From Eremophila alpestris peregrina (taxonomy: Eukaryota; Chordata; Aves; Passeriformes; Alaudidae), in assembly GCA_009792885.1 (NCBI GenBank), contig WMCF01000011.1:17860126-17924125 (forward strand): a DNA stretch of 64,000 nucleotides. Direction: 5' to 3'. The notes below the pieces were generated by a model. That model was not told the origin of the DNA and did not search any database. It worked only from the letters and a program-made list of their open reading frames with translations. The position numbers were made by a program, and so were the translations under genes. Shown one piece after another: positions 21,951-36,400 of the stretch (positions are counted from its first letter, which is position 1; every line of letters begins with the position of its first letter).

Positions 21951-23880
21951 TGTAACGGTGAGAGAAAAAATACTTCAAGCCATTACATTTAGCCTCATCC
22001 TGCTCAGATTCTTGTGACAAATAACATTTTTTAATAAAAGCTGTCAATTTGCACTTGCAGAAAAAAGTGTTCTTTTGTGGTTGATGTCCTTACCTCCTAC
22101 AATGCACATTCCCATTGAAGCTTCAAGTCTATCACCTTAAACAGCTCCTTAACACCAAAAGGAAAAAAACGGCAAAGAAAAATGCTACTATCTCCACCTT
22201 CTTCTGTGTGCCAGAGAGCTCAGACTGAGGGAGCTCATGGATTACTTGCCTCTTTTTTTTTTCTCCTCAACAAACCCAGAAGGAAAAATCTCATGTGTAT
22301 TACAAAAATAAGTATATTCCAAACTCCTGAAGCTGCAGAGCAAAAGTTTATCCATATGGTTTCAGAATTCAGAATAGGAATTGATTTAATTCTAAATTCA
22401 CTATATTTCTCAAACCCCAGGTGCATTGATTAATAAAGTTAATAAAAAGGACTTTATAGAAGAATCTTTTTTCAGCTCACTGTTTCAGCAGAAACTTGGA
22501 GCTGAACCCTGTCATGGTGGCTGGCATATGTAATTTCCATAACATTCGGTAAAATCTGCATAAAATGTTGAGGTGTCACTCTAATTTCCAATAAATGAAA
22601 GCAGCTGATGTTTGATAACCTGTGGAAATACCTGGCTGGCTGTTCACATCCAGGCTGAGAATCAGCCATCGAGCTTGCAGGCATTTTAGTGATGCTCACA
22701 TTTGAATGTTTACTGTTACATGAAAACAAAGATTTGGTTTTTAGTTTGCTTCCAATGGTTTGACTAGGGCTTCTCTTATATCTCATAAATCCATACCATC
22801 AGATTAGGCTACAAAAAATCAACCAGATTTGAAACCAAAATAATTTTTTGATGTTGTAAATCCACCTGAAGTCTGTGGAGTAAAATGTGATATGCCTTTG
22901 ACTGAATAACCACATTTTTTATTGTTAAGTCTAAGTTTAGAGGTTTAGGGGGTTTTTTTGATACATGTTTCTTTTGTTTTAACAAAAAATTATAGATAGG
23001 CCTTTCTACTTCTAAAATATTATTGTTTTAATTAATTAATGTCTAACCTTTTTGTATTATTTTTATTGAATTAACTCTCAGAAACCATTTGTGGTTTTTT
23101 ATGATGGTGCCTAATTATTTAAAATTATATTGGAGTGTTTCTTATTTGGGGCCCAAACCCTACAGTAGATTTCTTCTTCTATTTCAAGGAAACACAATTG
23201 CTAGGATTTAAGGCAACATACCAGTGTTTTCCTTTGAAAACTGAAGAAATTTCAGATCACAAGATTACCCATGTGTAATTTTTAATGGGTTTGTGTCATC
23301 ATCCCTTCCTTTCAACAGGTTAAATGGTGCCTTTTATATCCTTAATTGTTATCAGCTACTCAAAAGAGGCCTGGGACTTCAACCACAGCTCACATGAACA
23401 GACTTTCTCCTACAGCCAGAGGTACTTTTGGTTCAGGAATGGAAACAAGACAGAAACCCAGTGTCAAAATAAGGAAGCATTTGAAAGAGGAATTTTCTTG
23501 TACTAATGCTCTGTGACTGATTAATCTGGGTACATTGAACACATGATTTTACATGCCAGTGTTTCTCCTCCTATAAAATAGTAACATTCTTCAGCAACCA
23601 TTTGTCTCTCACCCTTGCTATTTTGTTGACTCTTAGGATGTATCTCAGGCTGTATGGCCGGAGGAAAATAAAGATCTTGATCTTAAGCAGAGCCTCTAAC
23701 TGGTACATGGACTACAAATAATGAATACTAATTCAAGGTGGAAATTCTTAGATTTTTTCCTTGGGTTTTTCTTTTGGGGTGGGGGGTGGTTTGTTTGGTT
23801 GGTTTTTTGGTTTGTTTTTTTTTATTATTTTTGAAGTCTTCAGGTCAAGATCAAGATCATTGTTACATTATCTGTGTAAC
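21951..23880. other. Gene-free sequence
   Basis: Nothing is recognised apart from AT-rich unique sequence and a G/T-rich tract at 23763-23835 (TTGGGGTGGGGGGTGGTTTG core), directly left of the LTR fragment. Confidence 0.5.
23763..23835. repeat. G/T-rich low-complexity tract
   Basis: The plus strand is almost wholly G and T over 60 bases, with runs of four and six G followed by TTTGTTTGGTTGG units and a poly(T) end. The G runs are too few and too clustered to claim a stable quadruplex. Confidence 0.6.
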
Positions 23881-24408
23881 TGTGGTGGGCTGACCATGGA
23901 TCAATGCCATGCGCTGACCAAAGCTGCTCTATGATTTGCCTTCTCAACTAGACAGGAGACAGAAAATCCAATGAAAGGACTGTGGACCAAAACAAGATCA
24001 GGGAGAGATCATTCACCAAATATCACCATGGGAAAAGACTTGACTCAGGGAAATTAACTGAATTTTTTATCAATCAAATTAGAGTAGATAGTGGGAAATA
24101 AACCCACATCTTAAAAACCTCTTCTCTTCACCCTTCCCTTCTCCAAAACTTTATTCCTAAGTTCTGTCCTTCCTCATCTCAGGGGGGCCCAGGAGGACAG
24201 GGAATGGGGGTTGTGGTCAGTTCAGCACATGATGTCTCTGCTGCTCCTTTCTCTCCTCAGGGGCAGGACTCTTCACACTCTTTTCCTGTTCCAGCGTGGG
24301 ATCCCTCCCATAGGAAACTGTCCTCCATGAACTTCTCCAAAGTGATTCCTTCCCATGGGCTGCAGTTCTTCATGAACTGCTCCAGCATGGGTCCCTTCCA
24401 CAGTGCTT
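23881..24408 (-). mobile_element. ERVL-type LTR fragment
   Basis: The plus strand starts TGTGGTGGGCTGACC, so the minus strand ends ...CACCACA, a proper LTR 3' end. It continues with CCAAAGCTGCTCTAT, GGGAGAGATCATTCACCAAA and GGGAAATTAACTGAATTTTT, then CCCAGGAGGACAGGGAATGG, and repeated TCCAGCRTGGGWCCCTYCCA units near 24290-24400. I recognise this order as a widespread avian ERVL-class LTR. The 5' part is lost at about 24408, so this is a truncated solo LTR. No internal retroviral sequence adjoins it. Confidence 0.75.
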
Positions 24409-27400
24409 TGATGCTTATAGTTCCAGCTATGCATAAAAAACATTTGGCAGTTTAGTCTTTAGTGATGCTATCTAGAGTGTTCTAAGAGCATTTTGAGGCT
24501 GAATTTGTCCTAACTCCAAGAAAACAAAACAAAGATTTTGTCTAAAGAAAAAATATTCTTCTTCCTTACAGGCTGCTGTGTTTAAAAAAGAATATTTCTA
24601 GCTGTATATTTCATTTGGTTCTTTCCAATTCAAACTTAACAGGCACAGTCTTGTTTCATTTAATAAGTCAAACTCACTGTATTGTAATTAAAACAAAGAT
24701 AATCTTATTTCTGTGTAAAATAGATTTGATTTTTATGTTCCCCTATGGTATGGTTGACAAACTGAAAATTTAAAACTTGAAAGAATGAGGTGGACTTATT
24801 CATTTTGCATTCTTACTCTTTCATTAACTAGGGAAAGAAAATAAACAGGAGGTACCTGATCCAACAAAGAGTTTATGTGTCTGAGGCATCAGAAAAAGGT
24901 GCTCTCCTTTTCCACTTAACATTTCTGTGCCCTCAGGTTTTAAAAGCACACACAAGCCTCCATTACAAATCAAGGTTCCTGCTTTGTGATATAGCTTTAT
25001 AATAAAAACAATCTGTTTGTAAGAACAAGTTTCTCAAACCACAGGTGGCATGTGGCTCTGTATCACTTACAGTAAAGGAGAAGGGATTTTTTCACAGCTA
25101 CTCTTCGACACCTAAATAGAAATATTGGTCTTTGCATTTAACAGATGGATTACTGATGAGAGCTATTCAGATTCATCTCGGATCCTGCTCTGGAAAACTT
25201 CCTGCAGAAGACCCACTTTAGATACTATCAAAACAGAAGCCCTATGGTCCCCAGGCAGGTAGAACAGACAAAAAACTTAGGAGTTCAGTAAAATGACTTT
25301 TTCTGTAAAGTTTTCAGCCAGAGCATAGGCTGGTGTTGCCTGAAATTAAAACCTCAGAGGAAGCAAGTGCTGTCAGCCATCCGTGCTTCATCAAAGTATT
25401 GACTTGTTAAAGAAAATGTAATGGCTTGATTCTAAAATACACGTAGGAAATTTTTTGTTTGTTTGTTTGTTTCAGAAAATAGGAAGCAACTTAAATGGGA
25501 AAGAGACAGGAGCCACAACAGAGCAAAATTTCTATTACATTGTGAGCCATAGCAGCGGAGTCACTTACAGAGTATAGAAATGATTTTCTTTCTAGCCTCC
25601 CTCTAAAACAAATACCCTTCCACACACACTTGTTGAAAGATCAGAGAGTTTATTTTTAAAATCAAAGATTCCAGGAAATTCGGTGCTTGTTCAGCTCTTC
25701 AGGCCAGGGGTTCCACTAGTCATATCTTTTAAAGGAGCAACACATGATGCTTCAATGAAAAAGTAAAGTAAAAGGTTTGCCCAGAGGGATTTTTTTTCCC
25801 CCAATGCTCAGAATTATTGGGCTGGGTTGTGTTCAAAGGCCTCACCTTTATGGCCTATAGAAATAGTTTATCTTTTGCATCATTCTGTTATAGCTCATAC
25901 TTCTGAGACCAGAATCAACACGAATAACAAAATACTATGGGAGCCTGGAACAGGACTGGCTGAATAAAATTTAAATACTAATAAATTAAGCAGGATCTCC
26001 TAAGTCTTCCAGATAATTTAATTGACAGGAAAGAACTGGAGCAACACAAGCTGACTGATATTTGATTTCCAAAAGAAAAGTCTGTATCCATTTTCCTGCC
26101 ATATCCACCTGCTCTATTCCATATCACTAATTTAAGGCAGAAAGCAGCATTCCAACATTCCTTCTCTATTTGCAGCAATAGAATCACATTCTCCTTAAGT
26201 GATTTTAAAGTTGTATTTTTAGAGGATGCTCTTTCCTTTTAGATTAATTATTTTTGGAGTGTATCAAGGGTGCCACGTTAGTAAAGCTTGATTATTTTAC
26301 TAAATGTCAGAAACTTCTCAATAGCTATGGCAGCAGGAAGAAAGCTCTGTCTGATCATGAAATCTGAGGATGGTTTAGACAGAACAAGAGGAAAAGTTAA
26401 GGAAAACACTCTTCTATTATTATTATTATTTTTACTTCTTTTCTTTCTCTTCTCTGCTGGAGTTAAATTATACCTTTGTATTTCATTTTTTATTATTGCT
26501 ATTTATTAACAAATAACAAATGAAGGTAAAAGAATTACTCAGATTTTTGGGGTTGATTTTCAGAGATATGAAAATAGAACTAAATTACCCAGAAAACAGG
26601 GAGTTTTAGCACTTGTGTATTGATTAAACAGGCAGATTTGCTGAACTATTTCCATACAGGAAAACTCACTCCCAGCATCAGCCAGGTCACACAGACACAG
26701 CAATAAACACAAACACAGAAATAACTAAAGCAGAATGAAAGGCCCTGCAAAAGAGGGTGCTAGGACTTGGCTTGCCATCAAAATTGACCTCCATTAACAG
26801 GTTGTCATCCTATTTGTCTGTCATCAATTTGTGTTATGATATGACAGCAAAACCCTCTCATTTATTCATCCAATCATCCATCAGTGGATAATTCCAAATA
26901 TCCCCTCCTTATGCCTGTGACTTCTGCACAAATAAACTGAAAAAAAAAAGTGTACATGAGAAAATCATATACATGTAAAAATTATACAAGAGAAAAAATA
27001 GAAGCTTCAGAATTAATTACCTCAAATCAGACTGTGGAAAGACTCACTAAGTCTAAGAGGGGTGAAAAGGAAACAGGAAAAGCAGAGAAAGGTAAACAGA
27101 AGCTGTTGTAATAAGAATCTGCAGTTTGGGAAGGAAAAGCTGCTAAATCCCCTCCTGGTCCTCATTTCTGTAAATACACAATTATTTTGTTCTCCTTGCT
27201 AAAGGAAAGGTTACAGCCCATCATGAACCAGCAGCACTGTTAAGAAAGCAGAACACAGACATAAAAAAGGAGACATTTTTACTTCACTCCAAGAGGAATT
27301 TAAACCTAAGGAAAACATTTCAGATATAAAAGCACTAATCAAAAAAATACTCTGACCTTGAATGACATGAAGAAGATGTGACAAGAAAGATCATTTTAAG

Positions 27401-30400
27401 CTCCTTGACTAAACCAATCAATCTGCTACCTTGCTCTTCCTGCGCTTTTTTTTTTTTTTTTGGAAGCACACTTCCTTGTAAAAAAGGTTGGGACCAGAAA
27501 ATATAGAAAACAAAATGATTCATAGTCTTGGAATCACTGCATATTTTTCTTGCACAAACACAGAACTCCACTTACCATTCTGTCATGTATGGAAGAAAGA
27601 GAACTTCCCTGTCTTTAGTCCATCCAACTCTAGATAACAAGGGATTCAGCACTTAAAATTGGCACAAAGAGCAACTCACATTTCTCACTCAAGTCCTTCT
27701 CTAAAGACCAGTTAAAAAGACAGCAAACATATTTGTTACTAAGAAAGGCCATACAAATAGTTGAGGCGCTGTTTGGACTAAGATTTTGCAATATGAATGT
27801 GAAATTACAGGTTCTCTTCTCTTTCAGGCTGCTGAGTCCTGAGGAACAGTGAAGGAGTGGCAGCCAACTTGGAAACTGCTTTACTGGATAAAGGGAATAT
27901 ACTGGGACAGCCAAGATTCATTCTCGCTCACAGATTTTAGCACTGATGTAGCAAGAAAGCTTGCTCTGGGTTTCAGGTTGGTTAATGGAAAATTATTATT
28001 TAGATTACAGTTGCCAGACAGATCTCACCACTAACTAAAGTCCTATTTGTTCTGGGTTGCAATCCAGGATGGAGCTCCCGCTCAGCACATTTGCTGTGAC
28101 TGTGCACGGAGGGGTTTACTGAAACACAGCAAATCACACAGCACAGCTGATGCAGACTCCAGTTCTTCCATCCAGTGGGCCACTCAGGCAATCCCAATGT
28201 GCAAACATTTGGGATTGCTGGGGATTCTAGCCCCTTCTAGTGTCACGATTTTTCCAGAGGCTGAGCTTGTGCTCATTAAAAGTTTAAAAGAAGGAGGTTC
28301 ATGTGAGCTGAATGATGAACTGGTTGGTCACTGTACCATTGCAAGATCCATTCCTAGGTGAGGATGAGTTACCCATACAGATCCAATTATGTAAAGTCAT
28401 GGTTATTAAACAGTTACTGTGTTGGATATAGAAGTGTGTGGTACTGGAATAAATCCCTTCATCATTTCCTTTTTATCACCTTCAGCAACACTTGGCTGTT
28501 AATGCAGCTTATAAATACTGAGAAAGTTATATACCAGTAAAAAATGAATTTGCTCTTGCAGTTCCCAGATTTTGATAGGTCACCAATTTTATGGGAAAAA
28601 ATGTTGTTCTTTACACAGGTATCCTCTCATGTTAATTCTATCATTATTCCAACATGATTCCAAGCTGGGAAAAGAGTTTTTCCATGTTTGTTTACACACC
28701 CTTTCCTCCTTCTAAGTGTTTAATGGGTCTTTGTCTATTTGTCTTCTTCTTAACAGTCAAGTGGCACTTATTAAAGTTAGAATAGGGAAGGCTGCACCCT
28801 TGTGCAGCAGACATAAAACACAATGCAAGTTCAACATTCTTTACAGAGAAAATCAATAGATGTTCTAACAAAACAAAACTTCCAGCAGCTTTTTATCCAG
28901 CTCACAAACCATTTTGTTTCATCAGGCACAAGATGAATGGCAGATATCACTGAGCTAATCTCAAGAAAACATCACCTAAACAAAAACCTCAAATGGCCTG
29001 TTATTCCTGAAACCACTGCATTTACACATTCATTTGCCATTATTTTGTGGGGCTATGTCTTATTATATGGCTAAGATTGTTATTCTGCTGTTAAATCTTA
29101 CATCAATAGAGCCATCTAATGCACCATTAACAAAGCCTAATCTTGCAAGTGTGTTAAAACACTGGCATTAATCCAGTTTAAACCAATTAATATATTGTTT
29201 GGACAGTGGATTATAAATGTATTATAAATTATAAACACAAACCACACTTTCTTGTTTTGTTTCTTTCCTTTAGTTTGTTTTTTTTTTTAATTGCCCCAGT
29301 AATAGAAGGATGTCCTCCCACCCCAGCCCACACTGAATCATTGCACTGCCACCTTAGATTTATCTACATAAAAAAAGTTAATTAGAAATTTTGTTAAGAG
29401 TGATTGCTTTCTGCTTACATATGTAGAAACCCTAGTGCTGGCAAAACCTACAATTGGGTGGTCATGGTAGAGGGCTTAAGTGATTACAGTTTGTCAGTCT
29501 CACTTGACAGAATGTTTCAATAGTTAAGAGGATCCCAGACCACAAAAATTCCTCATCGGGGGGGCAGCCAAGTAATATCATCATTTCTGGCATTTTCTGA
29601 TAGCTTTCTCTTCTTCTGCATTTACATATTTCTCCTTCTCTCCCAGCAGACTGCAGAAATTCCTTACTGTAGCAGCATAGATGAGGTCTTCACTACCATT
29701 TCTGAAGTTGCTTTCAGATAGCTTTTTCCATCCATGCAGTAAATGTGAATTTCATACTGATATGCGGATTTCACTGAGGTGTCTATAAATTGTTTGTTAG
29801 ATGAGTACTCACAATGAGATGCCACACGTGAATCCAGCCAGCACACATCACTGAGACTGCATTCAATGAGAATGGCAACACCACGGAGACAGGATGCCAA
29901 AGGAAGTTCTCACTTTCACTGCAGAGCAGAGAAATATGGTTAATATAGCAAGAAGTCGTGAAGTAAAACAGATGGAAGAAACCTCCTGAGTGTTAGGGAG
30001 GAAGAGAGAGCAGTAAGTAGTAAAGGGAGACGAACTATTTTGCATGAGCAGTCAGTATCCTGATCAGACTTCAGGGTCAGATTTTAAAAAGATTAATTCT
30101 CCAAGACAATATGGTTTATTATTACACCATAAATGTGATTACTGTCTCAGAGAGTGTAGTTATGAGAATAGGTGTTTATAATTTGTCTGGTTAAATAAAA
30201 AAATAAACTTTAAAAATACATTGTTTGTTTGTTTGTTTATTCTAAATAGTTCTAGAAGGAATAAATCAGGTAGAGGGCCCTTACTCCTGTTAATCCCTAT
30301 GCAGAGGTGGTGGCAAGCAAGAGTCTGGGATAATCAGAGGTTCATCACTCACTGAGTTCCATCCACAGCCTTGAAGAGTCCTGTGGCATTTTAGCAATAA

Positions 30401-33358
30401 TAGATGACTGCAATAACAGTAGTTTTAGCACAATAGCTGTAAGGATAATCACCTTTTCTAATTCTCCAACAGGTGATCAAGATTTTAGAGTTGTATATCC
30501 AGATTATAAAATCAGTACAGTAAGGTGCAACAGCATTTGAACTTGTGAAAATGAAAAGCACAAGTATCTGTAATGGTGATATAGCAATGTAGGACAGTTT
30601 AAAATTGTTCTTATAAATCTTTTTATAAGCCCTAAGTTAATCAAGAACACATAATATCTGCTGTTGTTTGACATCATCACCTAGGAGTTTTCAGATACCC
30701 GACTGAATATTTTAAAACTATCTTATCACCACAGAGTCTATCACTTGCAGCTTTTGTGGATACCTGTCTGAATTATAGCCAAGGAAACTCAATAAAATTA
30801 GCAAAAGGTGATAAATTCTTTGAATAATTCTTTTCTGAGCAACAAACTTTTCCAAGTTCAATGTGAAATTACTTACCTATGAACACTGCAAAATCCTTCT
30901 CAGATAATATCTGGCATAATAATGGCATCAAGGATTCAAGTGGAGAAATAGAGTTTTGAGACCTTTTCGGCTCCTAGGACCTGATACAGCAAAACCCTTA
31001 AAGAAGTGCTTTATTTCAATGGAAAAAAAAAAAAAATCTTGTATTTAATGTCCTGGGGGTGGTGACACACTTATCTGTCAATTTAAGAATTAAGAATCCC
31101 AGAAGATGCGTTTCTGGGACAGCCCATAAACTTTGTAGTCCTACTTATTCAGAAACTTTAGGTTTTCTTCTGTTTCCTCTCAAATATCCAACAATTTATC
31201 CACTGATTCAGACTGACATGTGAACAGTAATGAGCAGACAACTTCACTGGAAGGGGAGCCTGTCTGGACATTTTACCAAGACCTTTATTATCTGTTTTGC
31301 TGTTTGTTCTAAATCCTGTATGTTACAAACCACCAAATGCTGCAGCAGAAATGGCAGAGACAAATGGCAATCTGAGAGCTGCATGGGTTGGCAGAGTCAC
31401 CACACTGAGGATATTTCAGGTGCCAGGTGCACAGCAGCTGTGGGATTTAAAGAGGAGGGGCATGATGAAGTGTGGGTAGGATGGGGAACTCAGCTCCTTC
31501 GCTGTGTTGCTGTGCTGCTGTGCTGCTAAAGGGTCTCACCAGGCCCTCCAGTGGGATGGTTAAATGTTCCAGCAGGTGGGCATCACAAATCCTAGCTGCT
31601 GACTCCCATGAGCTAGCAAGGATGCTCCTTTACCTTTCATACCTACCATAATGAAAGGCAAAGAACCACTGCCAGTTCAGCAGGATGGCTGCATGTGGAC
31701 TTGGAAAAGAGCCTTCATCTGCTTCTCCAGGATGTGCAAAGAATATAAATCATGCCATCCTTTTTCAAAGTCTCTTAGAAGGTAGCAGTGATGTATAGTT
31801 CAGCCTAGCACCTTTCACAGTGACTAATACAGAGCTTCCCTGCTGTTCACCAGGATGACTGGTGATAATGGTAATGATGAATATCCATGCAAAATATCAG
31901 AGGGTTTTGGAAAATGATTCCCTTTGACTTGTTAAGTACGCAGGCTTCACCAGCAAGATAATGTGTCAAAAGCTATTTCAGAAGAACACAAGCTCCTACT
32001 TCATTCAAACAATCCAGGATAATTTTAAGATGACAAAATATGCCTGGGGATTGCAAATGTAAGGCAAAAGTGAATTTTCTATCCTTTAAAACTTGGCGTT
32101 ACATTAGGCAAGAAAACATTAAGATTATTCTCACTGCAGTCACATCTTGGAATTTTGTGATAATAAATTCCTTCAAAAATTGCTCTCCCCAGTACAAAGA
32201 GCTACAGCTGATGTGCTACCTGCATACAGAGAACCATGGAGATTCACTTATAACCTTTAACCTATAAATGTAAGAAGTGCTTCATTCACTGCCTAATCTG
32301 ACATAAAGCACAAACCTTAAATTTATTCAAGTTTGAAATACATTGAAATCAGTAACTGGCATTTACCCAACTGTCTGTGTTAAATGAATGCTCAGCAGAA
32401 GTAGTGGAAGCCGACAGAAAAGATACCAATGCCTACATGATACTCCTTTCTCCTTGGGAACTGTAAGAAGTTTGGACAAAAAATTAATAACCAGAATAAA
32501 AACAAAGAAGAACCAGTGTAGCCAATCTCAAGTGAAATGGCTGAAGGGCTGTGAAAAGGCAAGAGCGAGAAAGGAATTAAAAAAGATTAAAAACTACATT
32601 CATAATTGTGAAATAATAATCTTTTCTCTAAAAGCAATTGATTGTATAGAGCCATTCATCTTCTGACACTGTCAGCACCACACTTCTGCTTCTGTCTTAG
32701 AGAAGCTTCTTTAATATTTATGAAGGGCTACTGTCACTTTCCCCCTCTGCCTTTCTGGTTGCATCCTTTATGACTGACTGCTTGTTGCTAATGTCACTGT
32801 CCTCAGGGAGAAGAATCATCCCTCCCACCCCCACCAGAGCTCCAGCCTGAGGAGGATGAGCGTGAAGAGAGATGGCAGTATGAGAGACTCTGCAACATGA
32901 AAACATGTCCAGCACAGAAAGGCAAGGACTGCTCAGTAAACAGCTCTTTGTGGTTTTTACAGTCTGCTTGGGAGATGTACTGCTGCTTGCATTTCCTCCT
33001 AAATAGGAAAACAAAGCATCATCTCACCTTATTTATACTTCAAACAGAAAAAGATGACCAAAAGGTGTCGTGATATCCTTGGAATTAAAAATATTGCATG
33101 TATAATGCATTAAATATTATGCACCTCTTAATTTACACTATTGCAACAGGAAGGAAAAATTATCCAAATTTCATCTGCCTTTCACTGTTCATTATAAATG
33201 CATTAATAAAACCATGCTTACCAAATAATCTGACAAGGCCCAGAGACAATAACAAAATGTAATCTACCTTTACAGCTACATGGATATGCCTGCACAGCCC
33301 TTGAAGAGGCTGCCTCTGGTTCCAGCCTGCCAGTTTAACTATGGAGGGCTTGAGAAAA

Positions 33359-33433
33359 ACAACTCTTAACAAGTAAAAGAGGAATTTCTGCAAACACAAC
33401 TCTGAACAAGCAAAAGAGGAATTCCCTGCAAAC
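33359..33433. repeat. Tandem duplication, period 37 bp
   Basis: Two units, each starting ACAACTCT and ending CTGCAAAC, lie head to tail at 33359-33395 and 33396-33433. They share a central AAAAGAGGAATT block and differ by a few substitutions and one indel. Confidence 0.8.
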
Positions 33434-36400
33434 GCCTCTGGTAGGTATTAGAAGGGATCCCTCTGAAAATATACCATCAATGCCCTCATTTGCCATCCTG
33501 CTTTCAAGCAACAACCAAATATATTTATCATGTGACCAAAAGTAACTTGCTGTTCTTGGATGAGCAGCTTTATCCTGCTGTGCTGGAGGCTGCTGTAAAG
33601 ACACTAAAAATACAAACCTCATGGCTACATACTGGACTAACAGAACCAGGGCCCCACTGCATTATGGCTCAAACTTAACATGATATATGATGTCAAAGCT
33701 AGAAAATCATTTTATTTCCTGAAGTCGACAGGAGATGGGATTTAAACTGCCTTAGTTGGAGTCCTATAATCAGTCATCCAAAATAAATTGTATTATTTAA
33801 GACTTATTCAGAGGCAGACAAGCTGAAAACCTATTTTTATAGAATAAAAAAGGTTATAGGCTCCTATAAACATTTAAATTGTTTCTTCATACATGTTCTG
33901 CATGGTGACTTATTTCATTTGTAAAACTTTCTGTTGGGCTTTGTGCCTCTTTGCAGCAGTTTGGATCTGCAAACACCACACACTGGGGTTTTCCTATTTA
34001 CTCATAGGACCAATCTGAAACTACTCTACACACATATGCTATGGTAAAAGAATCACTTTGGTACACAGGTTTGAATTAACACAGGATATTCCACCAAAAC
34101 TCTCCAACAGCCCGACTGTGTAGATCATTTGCTAATGGAAATACAATTGTGAGATTTTTCTGTAATTTTGCTGCAGATGGGTGCAGCTGAGGTTCAGCTG
34201 AGTCACTTATGTCCTGGGCCCCATTGCCTGGCAAAAATGTTAATGCAGGTCCATGGCTTTGAGACAGGAGTGCAAGAGATCCCATGTCCGTGCCCATATG
34301 CTCAGACCTGTGAGCAGTTCCCAAACCACCACAACTTATGAGGTATGAGCTCCCACCTGCTGTGTGCTTACAGCACAGGGCTGTAACAATCTGATTTTGG
34401 TTTCACAGGGTTACCATGGCACAGAGATGCCTTGACCATTTCTCCCATGCAGACTGTTCATATTCCTCTGTAAACCATGGCATATGGAGACACAGCATAA
34501 CATTCACTTCTCCAGGTTAACCGGCTTCATGTGCAGAGGGAGTCTCAAGGGACACCCCACAGCATATCAGGGAACAGCAATGGGGCCGGAGCAGATTTAT
34601 GAACTTTTAGTGTTTCATTTGAATTTACTGAGAAATTCAGCTGCAAATATTTCCTCCCCCAACCTAAAAATGCCTCCTCTCCAGACCTGTTATCCTAGAG
34701 TAGAGGAAAATAGCATTCAGTGGTATAAACTTTCAAATAAACCTGATTTAAAGTGTGTTACAATATTTTCCAATTTTTGTACTGGGAGTCAAAAAGAATT
34801 ATTTTTCAATACAAGATTTATTTTTAACTTTTCCACAACAGCCTGTTTTCCTGAGTTTGTGAGAAAAGCAAGAACAGCTAATAACTATTAGACATGTCCT
34901 ACTGGTCAAAGGCATTTTCAGAGAAACTGGCAAACCCAACTATTTTTATCTTATTTCATGCCCTCATGGGTTATGAAAATGAGATAAGTCTTTTAGAAAG
35001 CTGTATTGCACTTAAATTGGCTTTTGCTTCAAAATGCAAATCTTCCCTGCCAACACATGCAGAATGTAAAACTTGCCAACTGGATGGCAAGCAGGAAGAA
35101 GAAGATTGTAAATGATGTTGCAAAGACAGGAGATAAAATACACAGCCTAGTAGGGTATACATGCATAAATATTGCTGCCGTGTATATTTACTCCTGTGTA
35201 ATCTGGAAATGACTGAAATAATAACAACATTATATTACAAGTAATACATTTAATGCATTTAAACATTTCTTTCCTTTTATTTTAAATTATTGCAGGCAAT
35301 CACAAATAAATGAGGTTTTTTTCAGGCTATCCTACTAAAGAGAACAAAAATAGTCCTTAACTACTGCTTTGTTTTTTTCTTTCAGGTAGTAATAGGGCTC
35401 CCTCTCTAAACTCATCCTGTTTCTACAAGTTTCAGTTGTTCCTCTTCCCTTTGTGAAAACGTGAGGACCCTAATCCTGAAAACATCCCCTTTTGTATCTC
35501 TGGACAGACTGATGCAGAGAAGAGCTCAGATCTTAGATATTACTCAAAGACTCACCCTAACAGATTGCTTTAAGATGACCCAAGTTCTACTGAACTCAGT
35601 AGTTTTCTTTAATTGATTTTATGAGATGGAAGATATTTGTTATGATACTTTCACCAGTTTCTGGTATTAGAAAAGAAAAGGAATTTGTTTATCTACTCAA
35701 AAAATACATATTGTAATAAAAATATTTGCTCCTGTGTTTGAGAAGCTACCTCTATTTTTCTTTTTTTCTCAAAGTAAATTTTTGAGTTCACAAAGTTCAA
35801 GTGAATTCCTTATCTAACAAAATGAATTTTGCAATCCTTATTAAATATTAATGCTGAACAAGAATCACCACTTTCCTGTGCTTATAAAAAAAATTGTCTC
35901 TAGAAAGTGTCAGAAAATTGTTGGGTTCTTTTCCCTTTAAGATTGATTTAAATAGTTTTAAACGTGCTATCACCCTAGAAATGTTTCATAGGAACAAAGA
36001 TGTAGAGGTCAAGAGTGTGTCAAAATGACATTTAAATGTCAAACCAGTACTTACTTTATTGAGATATGAAGTAATGTCTGCCTATTCACTGAAAAAATGT
36101 TTACATCTATTTCAAGTTTTCAAAGACAGTTCTCCAGTAATGATGCCTTTGAGTGACTCTGTGGAGACATGGAACAGAAACTGAAATAGAATTGGTAGTG
36201 GGGAATAAAATTAGAATTATCTACTGGTCTAACATGAAATCAACATGACCACATTACATCTGTATTTGCACACAGTATGAATTACAGCAGAGAAAAATCA
36301 AATAACAAATTTAATTCTGTGAACAATAGCTTAAAAATAACAGAAAAGACCAAATGCTGCAAAGCTGGGGACAGAAAAGGCTTCTTTACCACAGCTAAGC

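Noticed and set aside
23770..23800. G-quadruplex in the G/T tract
   Set aside because: There are not four well-spaced G runs of three or more; most later runs have only two G.
34484..34891. 135-codon open frame, the longest outside repeats
   Set aside because: No family features, signal peptide or conserved motif can be seen; a random frame of this length is not surprising given the number of frames searched.
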